NCBI GenBank assembly: GCA_937894775.1
Contig: CALAXC010000103.1
Location: 1-9,060 of the forward strand
Source of the DNA: an uncultured Clostridia bacterium
GTDB taxonomy: Bacteria > Bacillota > Clostridia > Oscillospirales > CAG-272
Length of the DNA stretch: 9,060 bases
Direction of reading: 5' to 3'
The position numbers were made by a program, and so were the translations under genes. The notes beneath the pieces were generated by a model that saw only the letters and a list, made by a program, of their open reading frames with translations, made no database searches and was not told the origin of the DNA. This document shows, in pieces, positions 1 through 5,748 of this stretch (position 1 is its first letter; every line of letters starts with the position of its first letter).

Positions 1-2
1 AC

Positions 3-527
3 TCACACTTCACATCACCGATAAGACGCTACCCTGACCTCGTTTTGCATAGGCAGCTCTCCGAGATATTGGCAGGGGAAAAAGGCACACGATTCCCGCA
101 TCAATATTTGCAGCGTGTAGCGATAAACTGCACAGAGACGGAAATGCGTGCAGATGAAGCTGAACGCACACTTCTTGAAATCAAAAAGTATCGCTTTCTG
201 CAGCAGCAGATTGACGATCGGCGGATTGAAGAGTACGATGCCGTGGTTTCAAAAGTCACATCATTCGGTTTATTCGTCGATTTACCGGCACTCATGATTG
301 GCGGGCTCATACATATCTCATTGATTTCTGACCAGTATGTGCGGTATAATCCACATGATGAAACTCTTTCCGTTGCCGGTCGCAAATATGCACTCGGTGA
401 CACCCTCAAAGTCTATGTAGTCAGCGTTGACTTCAATGCCCGACGAATAGACTTTGCGGTTTCACAACAAAAACAACACAACCCAACTCCTAAAAAAGGA
501 AGAAAACAAAAATGGACTTCAAAATAG
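3..527 (+). CDS. rnr: Ribonuclease R, C-terminal part (5' end outside window)
   Basis: Processive 3'-5' exoribonuclease of the RNase II/RNB family, which degrades structured RNA in the cytoplasm. The reading frame is open from base 3, where it encodes the family signature HFTSPIRRYPDLVLHRQL, the end of the RNB catalytic domain. The first possible start (TTG at 45) lies inside this motif, so it is not the true start and about two thirds of the gene lies to the left. A linker follows, then an S1 RNA-binding domain from about base 231 (YDAVVSKVTSFGLFVDLP... to ...RIDFAVSQQ), and a short basic tail rich in Lys and Arg, as is usual for RNase R. Its stop overlaps the start of the next ORF (512) by 16 nt, suggesting translational coupling. 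RNase II is the alternative, but the S1-plus-basic-tail ending favours RNase R. Confidence 0.93.
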   Translation, partial: SHFTSPIRRYPDLVLHRQLSEILAGEKGTRFPHQYLQRVAINCTETEMRADEAERTLLEIKKYRFLQQQIDDRRIEEYDAVVSKVTSFGLFVDLPALMIGGLIHISLISDQYVRYNPHDETLSVAGRKYALGDTLKVYVVSVDFNARRIDFAVSQQKQHNPTPKKGRKQKWTSK

Positions 528-961
528 GTGTTCTCTCCGATGGCTTTAAGCTTCCGCCCAGAGAAGCTCTTCGCAAAGCCGCAGAACTTGGTGCCGATGG
601 CGTTCTGCTTGCCGCAGCTCGGACAGACAGCACCCTGTGCCACCGTCTGTTCGGGAAGCTGTGTGCCGCAGTCGGGGCAGAATTTCTTATCTGCCGTGGT
701 CGGCTTGTTACAGTTCGGGCAGACCTTCATGTTCTTGGCCGCCTCGGTAGCATAGCCCTGCACCGAGCGCTCCAGATTTGCCATTGCGCCCTCCAGACCG
801 GATGAGCGAGCTACCTGCTGCTCGGTGTTCTGTGCCGCCTGATCGATGGCGTTTGCCGCCTTGTTTGTCAGGTCGGTCACGGTCGGCTCAATGGCTTTTC
901 CGATGGCCTTGCCCACGGCGTCGCTGACACCGCGTCTGATCGCTCTTTCTAAAAAGCCCAT
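413..961 (-). CDS. Zinc-ribbon protein with lost, chimeric C terminus
   Basis: Starts at the ATG at 961, preceded by AGGAGG with good spacing. The 182-residue reading frame has an N-terminal region (1-76) rich in Ala, Thr and Gln with helical repeats such as VSDAVGKAIGKAIEP, without a membrane segment. Zinc ribbon 1 is at 81-99 (CPNC...CPDCG). Zinc ribbon 2 begins at 113 (CPSC) and reaches only its third cysteine, C127. The expected fourth cysteine is missing, because from residue 129 (base 577 downward) the translation is the antisense of the isomerase gene. The native protein is therefore supported only for residues 1-128 (578-961); 413-577 is out-of-context tail. It is the last gene of a three-gene operon, 13 nt after its neighbour. 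Function unknown; paired zinc ribbons usually mediate protein or nucleic acid contacts. Confidence 0.75.
   Translation of the reverse strand: MGFLERAIRRGVSDAVGKAIGKAIEPTVTDLTNKAANAIDQAAQNTEQQVARSSGLEGAMANLERSVQGYATEAAKNMKVCPNCNKPTTADKKFCPDCGTQLPEQTVAQGAVCPSCGKQNAIGTKFCGFAKSFSGRKLKAIGENTYFEVHFCFLPFLGVGLCCFCCETAKSIRRALKSTLTT
512..604 (+). pseudogene. Truncated sugar phosphate isomerase/epimerase (N-terminal 31 codons)
   Basis: An ATG at 512 overlaps the end of rnr and has only a weak purine-rich stretch (AAGGAAG, 497-503) upstream. The first 31 residues, MDFKIGVLSDGFKLPPREAL followed by RKAAELGADGV, match the first strand and helix of xylose-isomerase-like TIM-barrel proteins (sugar phosphate isomerase/epimerase family), which start with a K-I-G-V-x-x-D-x-F pattern and continue to A-A-E-L-G-A-D-G-V-Q. 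After about base 604 the frame stays open to 805 but the translation no longer resembles the family. From there the DNA is the antisense of the zinc-ribbon gene on the other strand. A complete member has about 270-300 residues, so the gene is broken. The cause is either real recombination or a chimeric assembly. Confidence 0.72.
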
Positions 962-974
962 AAAGTATCCTCCT

Positions 975-1265
975 TTATTCGTTATTCTTCTTATCAGTTT
1001 CTATTTTCGTTCCGCACTGCGGACAGTAGCCCATTTCGTCGGACAGCACCGTATCACAGTTGGGGCAGCAGACGTGCCTTTCCTTATATATATCATACAA
1101 GGTCTTGTCGGGGAGCCTGTGTCCGCACTCGGTGCAGAACTGCTGATCGCTGGGTGACGGGTTGCCGCAAACGGTACAGACCTTCACCTTTTTCATTGCC
1201 GCCGGGCCGAAGCCGTATTGCTCCATGCTCTGCTGACGGATCAGTTCCAGCTTATCTGCCGTCAT
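975..1265 (-). CDS. Small double zinc-ribbon protein
   Basis: I chose the ATG at 1265 rather than the longer frame from 1301. It overlaps the stop of the upstream gene in an ATGA arrangement and has GGAGGTGATC just before it. The 96-residue product has a short helical N terminus (2-25), a first zinc ribbon at 30-48 (CTVC...CTECG) and a second at 67-85 (CPNC...CPQCG), ending in a charged tail. All eight cysteines are present. There is no signal peptide or membrane segment, so it is probably cytoplasmic. The 4-nt overlap implies translational coupling in a zinc-ribbon operon. Specific role unknown; residue pattern and size match the widespread small zinc-ribbon proteins of Clostridia. Confidence 0.85.
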   Translation of the reverse strand: MTADKLELIRQQSMEQYGFGPAAMKKVKVCTVCGNPSPSDQQFCTECGHRLPDKTLYDIYKERHVCCPNCDTVLSDEMGYCPQCGTKIETDKKNNE

Positions 1266-1633
1266 GCGATCACCTCCCCGTAGCGGAGCCGTGTGCCGCA
1301 TCCCCGGCAGAAGATATCCTTTTCAGGGATCTTCTTTCCGCAGTGTGCGCAGTAGTTGGGCTTTGCCTCCCAAACGGAGCAGTCAACGCATTGTCCTGTA
1401 TCTGCATTATACATCTGGTCGCTGACGTGCCTGCCGCACTTGCTGCACACGTTAAAGTGTCCTCTGCCTTCGGTGCTCCACGCCAGCTTCAGCTCGGCTT
1501 CCTGAGTTTCCGCACGGATGGGCTTGGTCGTACAAACTGCCATGCCGGAGACGTCGCAGAAAAAGCGGTAGCGGTTGCCTCCCGAATCGGCAATGATCTT
1601 GTACTTGGCAGTAGCGTGATCGTTTTTTGCCAT
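1262..1633 (-). CDS. Zinc-ribbon protein, first gene of the operon
   Basis: The start is taken at the ATG at 1633 because GGGAGG lies 7-8 nt upstream. An in-frame GTG at 1681 would add 16 residues but lacks a comparable site. The 123-residue product begins with a small beta-rich domain (about 10-60, KYKIIADSGGNRYRFFCDVS) containing two cysteines (C26, C34). Two zinc-binding clusters follow: C63/C66 with C82/C85, and C95/C98 with C109/C112 (YCAHCG...FCRGCG). It lies 377 nt from the divergently transcribed solute-binding protein gene and overlaps the following gene by 4 nt. I do not recognise a named family for the N-terminal domain, and function is unknown. Confidence 0.83.
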   Translation of the reverse strand: MAKNDHATAKYKIIADSGGNRYRFFCDVSGMAVCTTKPIRAETQEAELKLAWSTEGRGHFNVCSKCGRHVSDQMYNADTGQCVDCSVWEAKPNYCAHCGKKIPEKDIFCRGCGTRLRYGEVIA

Positions 1634-1687
1634 TGGCTGTCCTCCCTTCGTCACACAAATTTCGTTTTTCTTTTTGGTCACAGACTA

Positions 1688-1716
1688 TTGAAATATTATC
1701 CCGTCTGTGATATAAT
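1688..1716 (+). promoter_or_regulatory. Sigma-A promoter for the sensor operon
   Basis: TTGAAA at 1688-1693, a 17-nt spacer, and a perfect TATAAT at 1711-1716. The predicted transcription start near 1723 lies about 290 nt upstream of the first gene of the plus-strand operon (2011). The promoter sits just upstream of the oppositely oriented zinc-ribbon operon. I could not identify an equally good minus-strand promoter there. Confidence 0.75.
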
Positions 1717-1722
1717 GGATAT

Positions 1723-2010
1723 AAGCATATCGGGATACCTCCGGTTCGGCTTCGGCTGACAGAGGTGTTTATGTTGGTACAGAGTACCAACATAAAGGGA
1801 TATCCCTTTAACTTTTTCGGCGCTTCGGGGCGAAAATTTTGATTTGCCCGGCCACCTTATGTCTATCAATATACGGATTTTTTCGGTTTTGTCCCTACCC
1901 CAAATTGCGATTTGGGTAGGTAATTTGAAAAAAATTCGTGTTTTTTCTCGATTTTTTCAAAATTTCGGGTAGGTAAAGGGGTAGTTGACGCCGTGACGGA
2001 GGTTTTTGCA
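1723..2010 (+). promoter_or_regulatory. Long structured 5' leader of the sensor operon
   Basis: This gene-free stretch of about 290 nt contains several hairpins in a row: the perfect one at 1768-1796, an overlapping palindrome at 1793-1810, a UUCG-tetraloop hairpin around 1813-1834, a stem CCTACCC(C)AAAT/ATTTGGGTAGG at 1894-1920, and an A/T-rich stem at about 1924-1962 (TTTGAAAAAAAT with ATTTTTTCAAA). A second GGGTAGG at 1967-1973 can replace the one at 1914-1920 in pairing with 1894-1900, so two exclusive folds are possible. ACCTCCG at 1737-1743 is complementary to CGGAGGT at 1997-2003, the ribosome binding site of the first gene. It matches no riboswitch class I recognise. A regulatory role is inferred from structure only. 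Confidence 0.5.
1768..1810. repeat. Perfect 13-bp inverted repeat overlapping an 18-bp palindrome
   Basis: TTTATGTTGGTAC (1768-1780), a 3-nt AGA centre, and its exact complement GTACCAACATAAA (1784-1796). The last 4 nt are shared with a second exact palindrome, TAAAGGGATATCCCTTTA (1793-1810). The two hairpins cannot both form fully in RNA. As DNA they could be operators for a dimeric regulator acting just downstream of the promoter. No U-run follows the first hairpin, so it is not a standard terminator. Confidence 0.7.
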
Positions 2011-3336
2011 ATGAAGAAGTCCATCGCACTCATTTTGACCTTGGTTTTGATCCTTTCGGTGCTGCTGACCGGATGCTCAAGCTCTGTTCTCGATCCGAAA
2101 AATCCCATCACCCTCACCATGTGGCACAATTATGGCGGGGATATGCAATCCACCATGGATTATCTGATCGACGAGTTTAACGCAACGGTCGGAAAGGACA
2201 AGGGCATCATTATCAACGTGACTGCCATATCCTCCAGCTCGGAGCTGAACAAAAGCCTGGACATGATCGCAAACGGCGATCCCGGCGCACCGGATATGCC
2301 CGACATATTTACGGGATATCCCAAGGTGGCGATACAGTTCCAGGAAAAAGGAATGCTGGTCAACTTTGACGATTACTTTACCGAGGACGAGCTTTCCGCT
2401 TACGTAGAGGATTTCGTTGCGGAGGGCAGACTTGCCGACGGCGGTCTTTACGTATTTCCCATTGCCAAGTCCACCGAGGTGCTTTACGTCAATCAGACCT
2501 TGTTTGACCGCTTCTCGGCAGCGACCGGAGCGAAGATGGACGACCTTGCCACCTTTGAGGGCATTGCGCGGCTTTCCGAGCAGTATTACGAATACAGCGG
2601 CGGCAAGCAGTTCTACGCAGCCGATTCCTGGTTCAACTATGCCGAGGTAGGTATGGCACAGCTTGGCACCAGCATTTTTAACGGCGAAGCTCTTTCCCTT
2701 GCGGGAGACAGCTTTTCCCATATCTTCAACACGGTATATACCCCTGCGGTGGAGGGCGGCATTGCCATCTACGACGGCTATTCCTCCGACCTCTCCAAGA
2801 CCGGAGACATTGTTTGCTCTACCGGTTCGTCTGCGGGTATTCTGTTCTACGGCGATACCATCACCTATACCGACGGCACGGTGGAGAGCGTGGAATACAG
2901 TATCCTGCCGTATCCCGTATTTGAGAACGGCTCCAAGACCGCCCTTCAGCGCGGAGGCGGCTTGATGGTTGCCAAGGGCGACGAGAAGAAGGAATACGCC
3001 GCCTGTGAGTTTATCAAGTGGCTGACCGCCTCCGAGCAGAATATGAAGTTTATCGACGAGACGGGTTATCTGCCCGTTACCAGGCAGGCTTTTGAAAACG
3101 ATATGACGACGCACCTTGCGTCCATTGAAAACGCCGGCGTTAAGAAGATGCTCACCTCGGTTCTTTCGATGTATGAGGACTACACCTTCTTCTCCGCGCC
3201 GACCTATTCGGGCTTTGACGACGACTGCGACGGCTTTGAGGAGGATTTCTTCAAGCTGCTTACCGACGAACGCAATGCTTTCCTCGCAGGAGAGACGGTC
3301 AGCGCCGCCGATGCGCTTGCAAAGCTCAGAAAATAA
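2011..3336 (+). CDS. Extracellular solute-binding lipoprotein (ABC family 1 type)
   Basis: The start is the ATG at 2011, with GGAGG 8 nt upstream; an in-frame GTG at 1993 would spoil the signal peptide. The 441-residue protein begins with a lipoprotein signal peptide (MKKSIALILTLVLILSVLLTG, then Cys22), so it should be lipid-anchored outside the cell membrane. The mature part shows the sugar-binding-protein fold of the family 1 (COG1653) group: a T-L-T-M-W-H-N strand near 34-40, a P-D-I-F-T-G-Y-P region, later G-G-G-L-M-V-A-K and A-A-C-E-F-I-K-W-L-T motifs, and a C-terminal helical part. Members usually feed oligosaccharides to an ABC permease, but no permease or ATPase gene is nearby. The next gene, 41 nt downstream, is a membrane-anchored transcription factor. 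A role in ligand sensing is therefore plausible. The ligand cannot be read from the sequence. Confidence 0.92.
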   Translation: MKKSIALILTLVLILSVLLTGCSSSVLDPKNPITLTMWHNYGGDMQSTMDYLIDEFNATVGKDKGIIINVTAISSSSELNKSLDMIANGDPGAPDMPDIFTGYPKVAIQFQEKGMLVNFDDYFTEDELSAYVEDFVAEGRLADGGLYVFPIAKSTEVLYVNQTLFDRFSAATGAKMDDLATFEGIARLSEQYYEYSGGKQFYAADSWFNYAEVGMAQLGTSIFNGEALSLAGDSFSHIFNTVYTPAVEGGIAIYDGYSSDLSKTGDIVCSTGSSAGILFYGDTITYTDGTVESVEYSILPYPVFENGSKTALQRGGGLMVAKGDEKKEYAACEFIKWLTASEQNMKFIDETGYLPVTRQAFENDMTTHLASIENAGVKKMLTSVLSMYEDYTFFSAPTYSGFDDDCDGFEEDFFKLLTDERNAFLAGETVSAADALAKLRK

Positions 3337-3377
3337 CCGTGTGATCCGAATACTGCCGGAAAGGAGGGATATGCCGG

Positions 3378-5093
3378 ATGCTGAAAAAAGCAATAGCGCT
3401 TTGGAAACAGGAGCGCAAGCACAAGGGAACGACGCTGCACCGCAGACTGCTGATCTTCTTTATCAGCGTTTCGGTGGTGCTGATCCTGCTCTTTACGCTG
3501 CTTCTGTCCATATTCGGAATCGACGGCAAGCAGGAGCACAGCGTACAGGCACAGCTCACCACGCAGCTTTCCATGCTTGCAGACAGCGTTGAGGATGACT
3601 TCGGGCGTATCTCACTGGACGGTATCGGCATTGCCGAGGATTTGGCGGCACGGAGTGACCGTTTCTTTTCCGATAACGGTATCTCTGCCGACGGGCTGCA
3701 GGAGCATCCCGAACTGATAGAGCCGCTTCTTGATCAATATATGCAAACGCTCGTAAATACCGTCAAAACCCGCTATTGCGGCGGTGTATTTGTGATGCTG
3801 GACGCTTCGGTACGGCAGGACTCCGAAACCGCCAAGGCGGGCATCTTCCTGAAAAAGACACAGCCCACCGCTACCGAAAACGTGGGTGTGGATATCCACT
3901 GTCTGCGCGGCCCTGCACAGCTTGCCCGTGACAACGGTATTATGCTGCTGGGACAATGGAAGATGGAATACGACATCTCCGATCAGCCCTTTTGGAACGA
4001 GGTCATGCAGACCGCAAGGGATAACCCCGATCTGCCGCTGTCCCGTCTGTATTACTGGTCGGGGCGTGTGGTGCTGAAAGGAAACAGCGAAGCGGGATTT
4101 CTGCTTTGCGTTCCGATGATCAGCAAGGACGGCACGGTATTCGGCGTATGCGGTATTGAAGTAAGCGATCGTATGTTCAAGCTCCTGTACACGCCGGAGA
4201 GCGACTATTTTGACGAGATCTTTACCGTTGCGGCTCCTGTTTGCGAGGGTGGAATCTGCACCTCCAAGGGACTGCTTGCGGGTAATAGGTTCCTTTCGGG
4301 AACCAGATGGGACGAGGACTTGAAGATCACCGACAGTCACGACGGCTTTGTTCACTATTCCGGTGCTGCCGACGATTACGGCGGTAAGGCCGTTTCGGTG
4401 CGGTTGTATTCCTATGATTCTCCCTACAAGGATCGGGAATGGTCGGTATCTCTGCTGATGCCGCAGGACATTCTGCACAATGCCGTGGAGGGCAACCGAT
4501 ACATTTTCATTACCGTTGTGATCGGGTTGCTTATCCTGGCGATCACCGCTTCGGTCATTATCTCCCGCCGTTACATCAAGCCGGTCAACGAAGCCTTTGA
4601 ACAGATCCGCAGCAAGGGCTATCACGAAAGCAGTGCGACGACACGCATCCCCGAAATCGCCGACCTGTTCGCATTCCTTGCACAGCAAGACCGTGAGCAC
4701 GAGGATCAGATGCAAACGCACAGAGAACGCACCGAAACCCTGCAAAGCGAGGTAGAGCGTCTGCACGGCGAAAAGACCGCATTGCAATCTCAGGTGGAGA
4801 TGGTAAAGACCGACAATACCCGTCTTGCTTATCTGCGCAAGGACGAGGTCGATCCCGACAGCTATGCGCTCTTTTTGGAATGTATGCGCTCGCTTTCCAA
4901 GCGTGAGAGAGCCGTTTTCGATCTGTACGTTGAAGGCAAGACCGCAAAGGAGATCGTGGAGATCCTGGGCATTACCGACAACGGACTGAAATACCACAAC
5001 AAGAACATTTACTCAAAGCTCGGTGTATCCTCCCGCAAGGAGCTTTTGAGATACGTAGCCATTTTGAAGCAAGAGCAAGGAGGTAATGTGTAA
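3378..5093 (+). CDS. Membrane-anchored sensor with extracellular dCache-like domain and cytoplasmic LuxR HTH
   Basis: A 571-residue one-component regulator, started at the ATG at 3378 with AGGAGG 10 nt upstream. Order: a basic cytoplasmic N terminus (1-23), transmembrane helix 1 (about 24-48), a large extracellular domain (about 49-374), transmembrane helix 2 (about 375-395), a short HAMP-like linker starting RRYIKPVNEAF, a coiled coil (about 437-488, EVERLHGEKTALQSQVEMV), and a LuxR/GerE-type helix-turn-helix (about 506-563, LSKRERAVFDLYVEGKTAKE to KNIYSKLGVSSRKEL). The extracellular part resembles double-Cache sensors in size and in segments such as FGVCGIEVS, but that is a fold-level guess. 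There is no kinase, GGDEF or methyl-acceptor domain. The HTH would have to bind DNA while tethered to the membrane, or after proteolytic release. Its position between a binding lipoprotein and a second LuxR-type regulator suggests one signalling pathway. Confidence 0.88.
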   Translation: MLKKAIALWKQERKHKGTTLHRRLLIFFISVSVVLILLFTLLLSIFGIDGKQEHSVQAQLTTQLSMLADSVEDDFGRISLDGIGIAEDLAARSDRFFSDNGISADGLQEHPELIEPLLDQYMQTLVNTVKTRYCGGVFVMLDASVRQDSETAKAGIFLKKTQPTATENVGVDIHCLRGPAQLARDNGIMLLGQWKMEYDISDQPFWNEVMQTARDNPDLPLSRLYYWSGRVVLKGNSEAGFLLCVPMISKDGTVFGVCGIEVSDRMFKLLYTPESDYFDEIFTVAAPVCEGGICTSKGLLAGNRFLSGTRWDEDLKITDSHDGFVHYSGAADDYGGKAVSVRLYSYDSPYKDREWSVSLLMPQDILHNAVEGNRYIFITVVIGLLILAITASVIISRRYIKPVNEAFEQIRSKGYHESSATTRIPEIADLFAFLAQQDREHEDQMQTHRERTETLQSEVERLHGEKTALQSQVEMVKTDNTRLAYLRKDEVDPDSYALFLECMRSLSKRERAVFDLYVEGKTAKEIVEILGITDNGLKYHNKNIYSKLGVSSRKELLRYVAILKQEQGGNV

Positions 5094-5094
5094 A

Positions 5095-5559
5095 ATGACG
5101 TTAGCTGACAGATTAAACCGGATTATTAACGAACAGCAGATCAGCAAGGCAGAATTTGCACGGCGGATCGGCGTGACACCGCAGTACGTTCTTCTGCTGA
5201 CAGGCAACGCCAAGGCACGTCCCGAAAGCATCAAGCCTGCCCTTGCCAAGCTGATCGCTTTGGAGTTTGATTGCGACTACGATTGGCTCCTTCACGGCAA
5301 GGAGCCGGAGCCGACAGAGACCGCAAAGCCGAATAAACGCACCTGTGAGGGGCCGCTTCGTGCCTACGGCATTTCGGTTCGGGAAAAGGAAGTCCTGACG
5401 CGCTTTGCCGAGGGCAAACGCATCAAGCAAATTGCCGAAGAAGACGGTATCACCGTCAATACAGCGAACTATTATCTCCGAATGGCGTATAAGAAGCTGA
5501 ACGTCCACAGCCGTGAGGAGCTTGCCGAGCGGCTTGATGGGTTGGATGAATACGAATAA
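5095..5559 (+). CDS. Dual DNA-binding regulator: N-terminal XRE HTH fused to C-terminal LuxR HTH
   Basis: A 154-residue cytoplasmic protein. The ATG at 5095 is preferred: AGGAGGT ends 10 nt upstream, whereas the ATG at 5086 is only 2 nt from it. It starts 1 nt after the stop of the sensor gene. Residues 1-66 form a Cro/CI-type HTH (FARRIGVTPQYVLLLTGNAK, ending D-Y-D-W-L-L-H-G, the usual close of an XRE domain). A linker rich in Glu, Pro and Lys spans 69-86, and residues 93-148 form a LuxR-type HTH (VREKEVLTRFAEGKRIKQIA to KKLNVHSREEL). The second HTH resembles that of the upstream membrane sensor, so the two proteins may share or compete for sites, or dimerise through their LuxR domains. There is no receiver domain. 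The recognition-helix region (NTANYYLR) departs from the usual T-V-K-x-H, so its specificity may differ. Confidence 0.88.
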   Translation: MTLADRLNRIINEQQISKAEFARRIGVTPQYVLLLTGNAKARPESIKPALAKLIALEFDCDYDWLLHGKEPEPTETAKPNKRTCEGPLRAYGISVREKEVLTRFAEGKRIKQIAEEDGITVNTANYYLRMAYKKLNVHSREELAERLDGLDEYE

Positions 5560-5577
5560 GTGAAACTAATATTTTTT

Positions 5578-5605
5578 GACTCCGTTCCGTTTTGGGAACG
5601 GAGTC
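5578..5605 (+). terminator. Rho-independent terminator after the sensor operon
   Basis: A perfect 11-bp stem, GACTCCGTTCC (5578-5588) with GGAACGGAGTC (5595-5605), a 6-nt loop GTTTTG, followed by GTGCTTTTATT. The stem is also preceded by a run of T (A on the other strand gives a U-run), so it could work in both directions. Confidence 0.85.
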
Positions 5606-5748
5606 GTGCTTTTATTGTTGGGTGTCGAGGGTTCGGCACCCGTATCAAATTCACGCTGCTATTTGCTTACAAATGAGGCTGAAACAATAGCCAGTCCTGA
5701 TTCATCGCTCGGCGAAGTTCGGACTGCGCTGCTACGGTTGCTCTCGAT

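Noticed and set aside
512..805. A 97-codon plus-strand ORF that could be called a complete small protein
   Set aside because: Only the first 31 codons look like an isomerase. The rest is antisense to the zinc-ribbon gene, so I report a truncated gene instead.
1813..1834. A UUCG-tetraloop hairpin followed by TTTT as a terminator inside the leader
   Set aside because: The stem needs mismatches and a bulge, and the T-run is only four bases after AAAA, too weak to call a terminator.
2077..3393. A 438-codon minus-strand ORF across the lipoprotein gene
   Set aside because: It has no convincing ribosome binding site, resembles no family, and is exactly antisense to a gene with a lipoprotein signal peptide and family motifs.
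3612..4997. A 461-codon minus-strand ORF across the sensor gene
   Set aside because: It is antisense to clear membrane, coiled-coil and LuxR segments. Its length is explained by the codon bias of the real gene.
5620..5641. A hairpin resembling a tRNA T-arm (GGGTG...GGTTCGG...CACCC)
   Set aside because: No acceptor, D or anticodon arm can be drawn around it, and the loop is not a T-loop.
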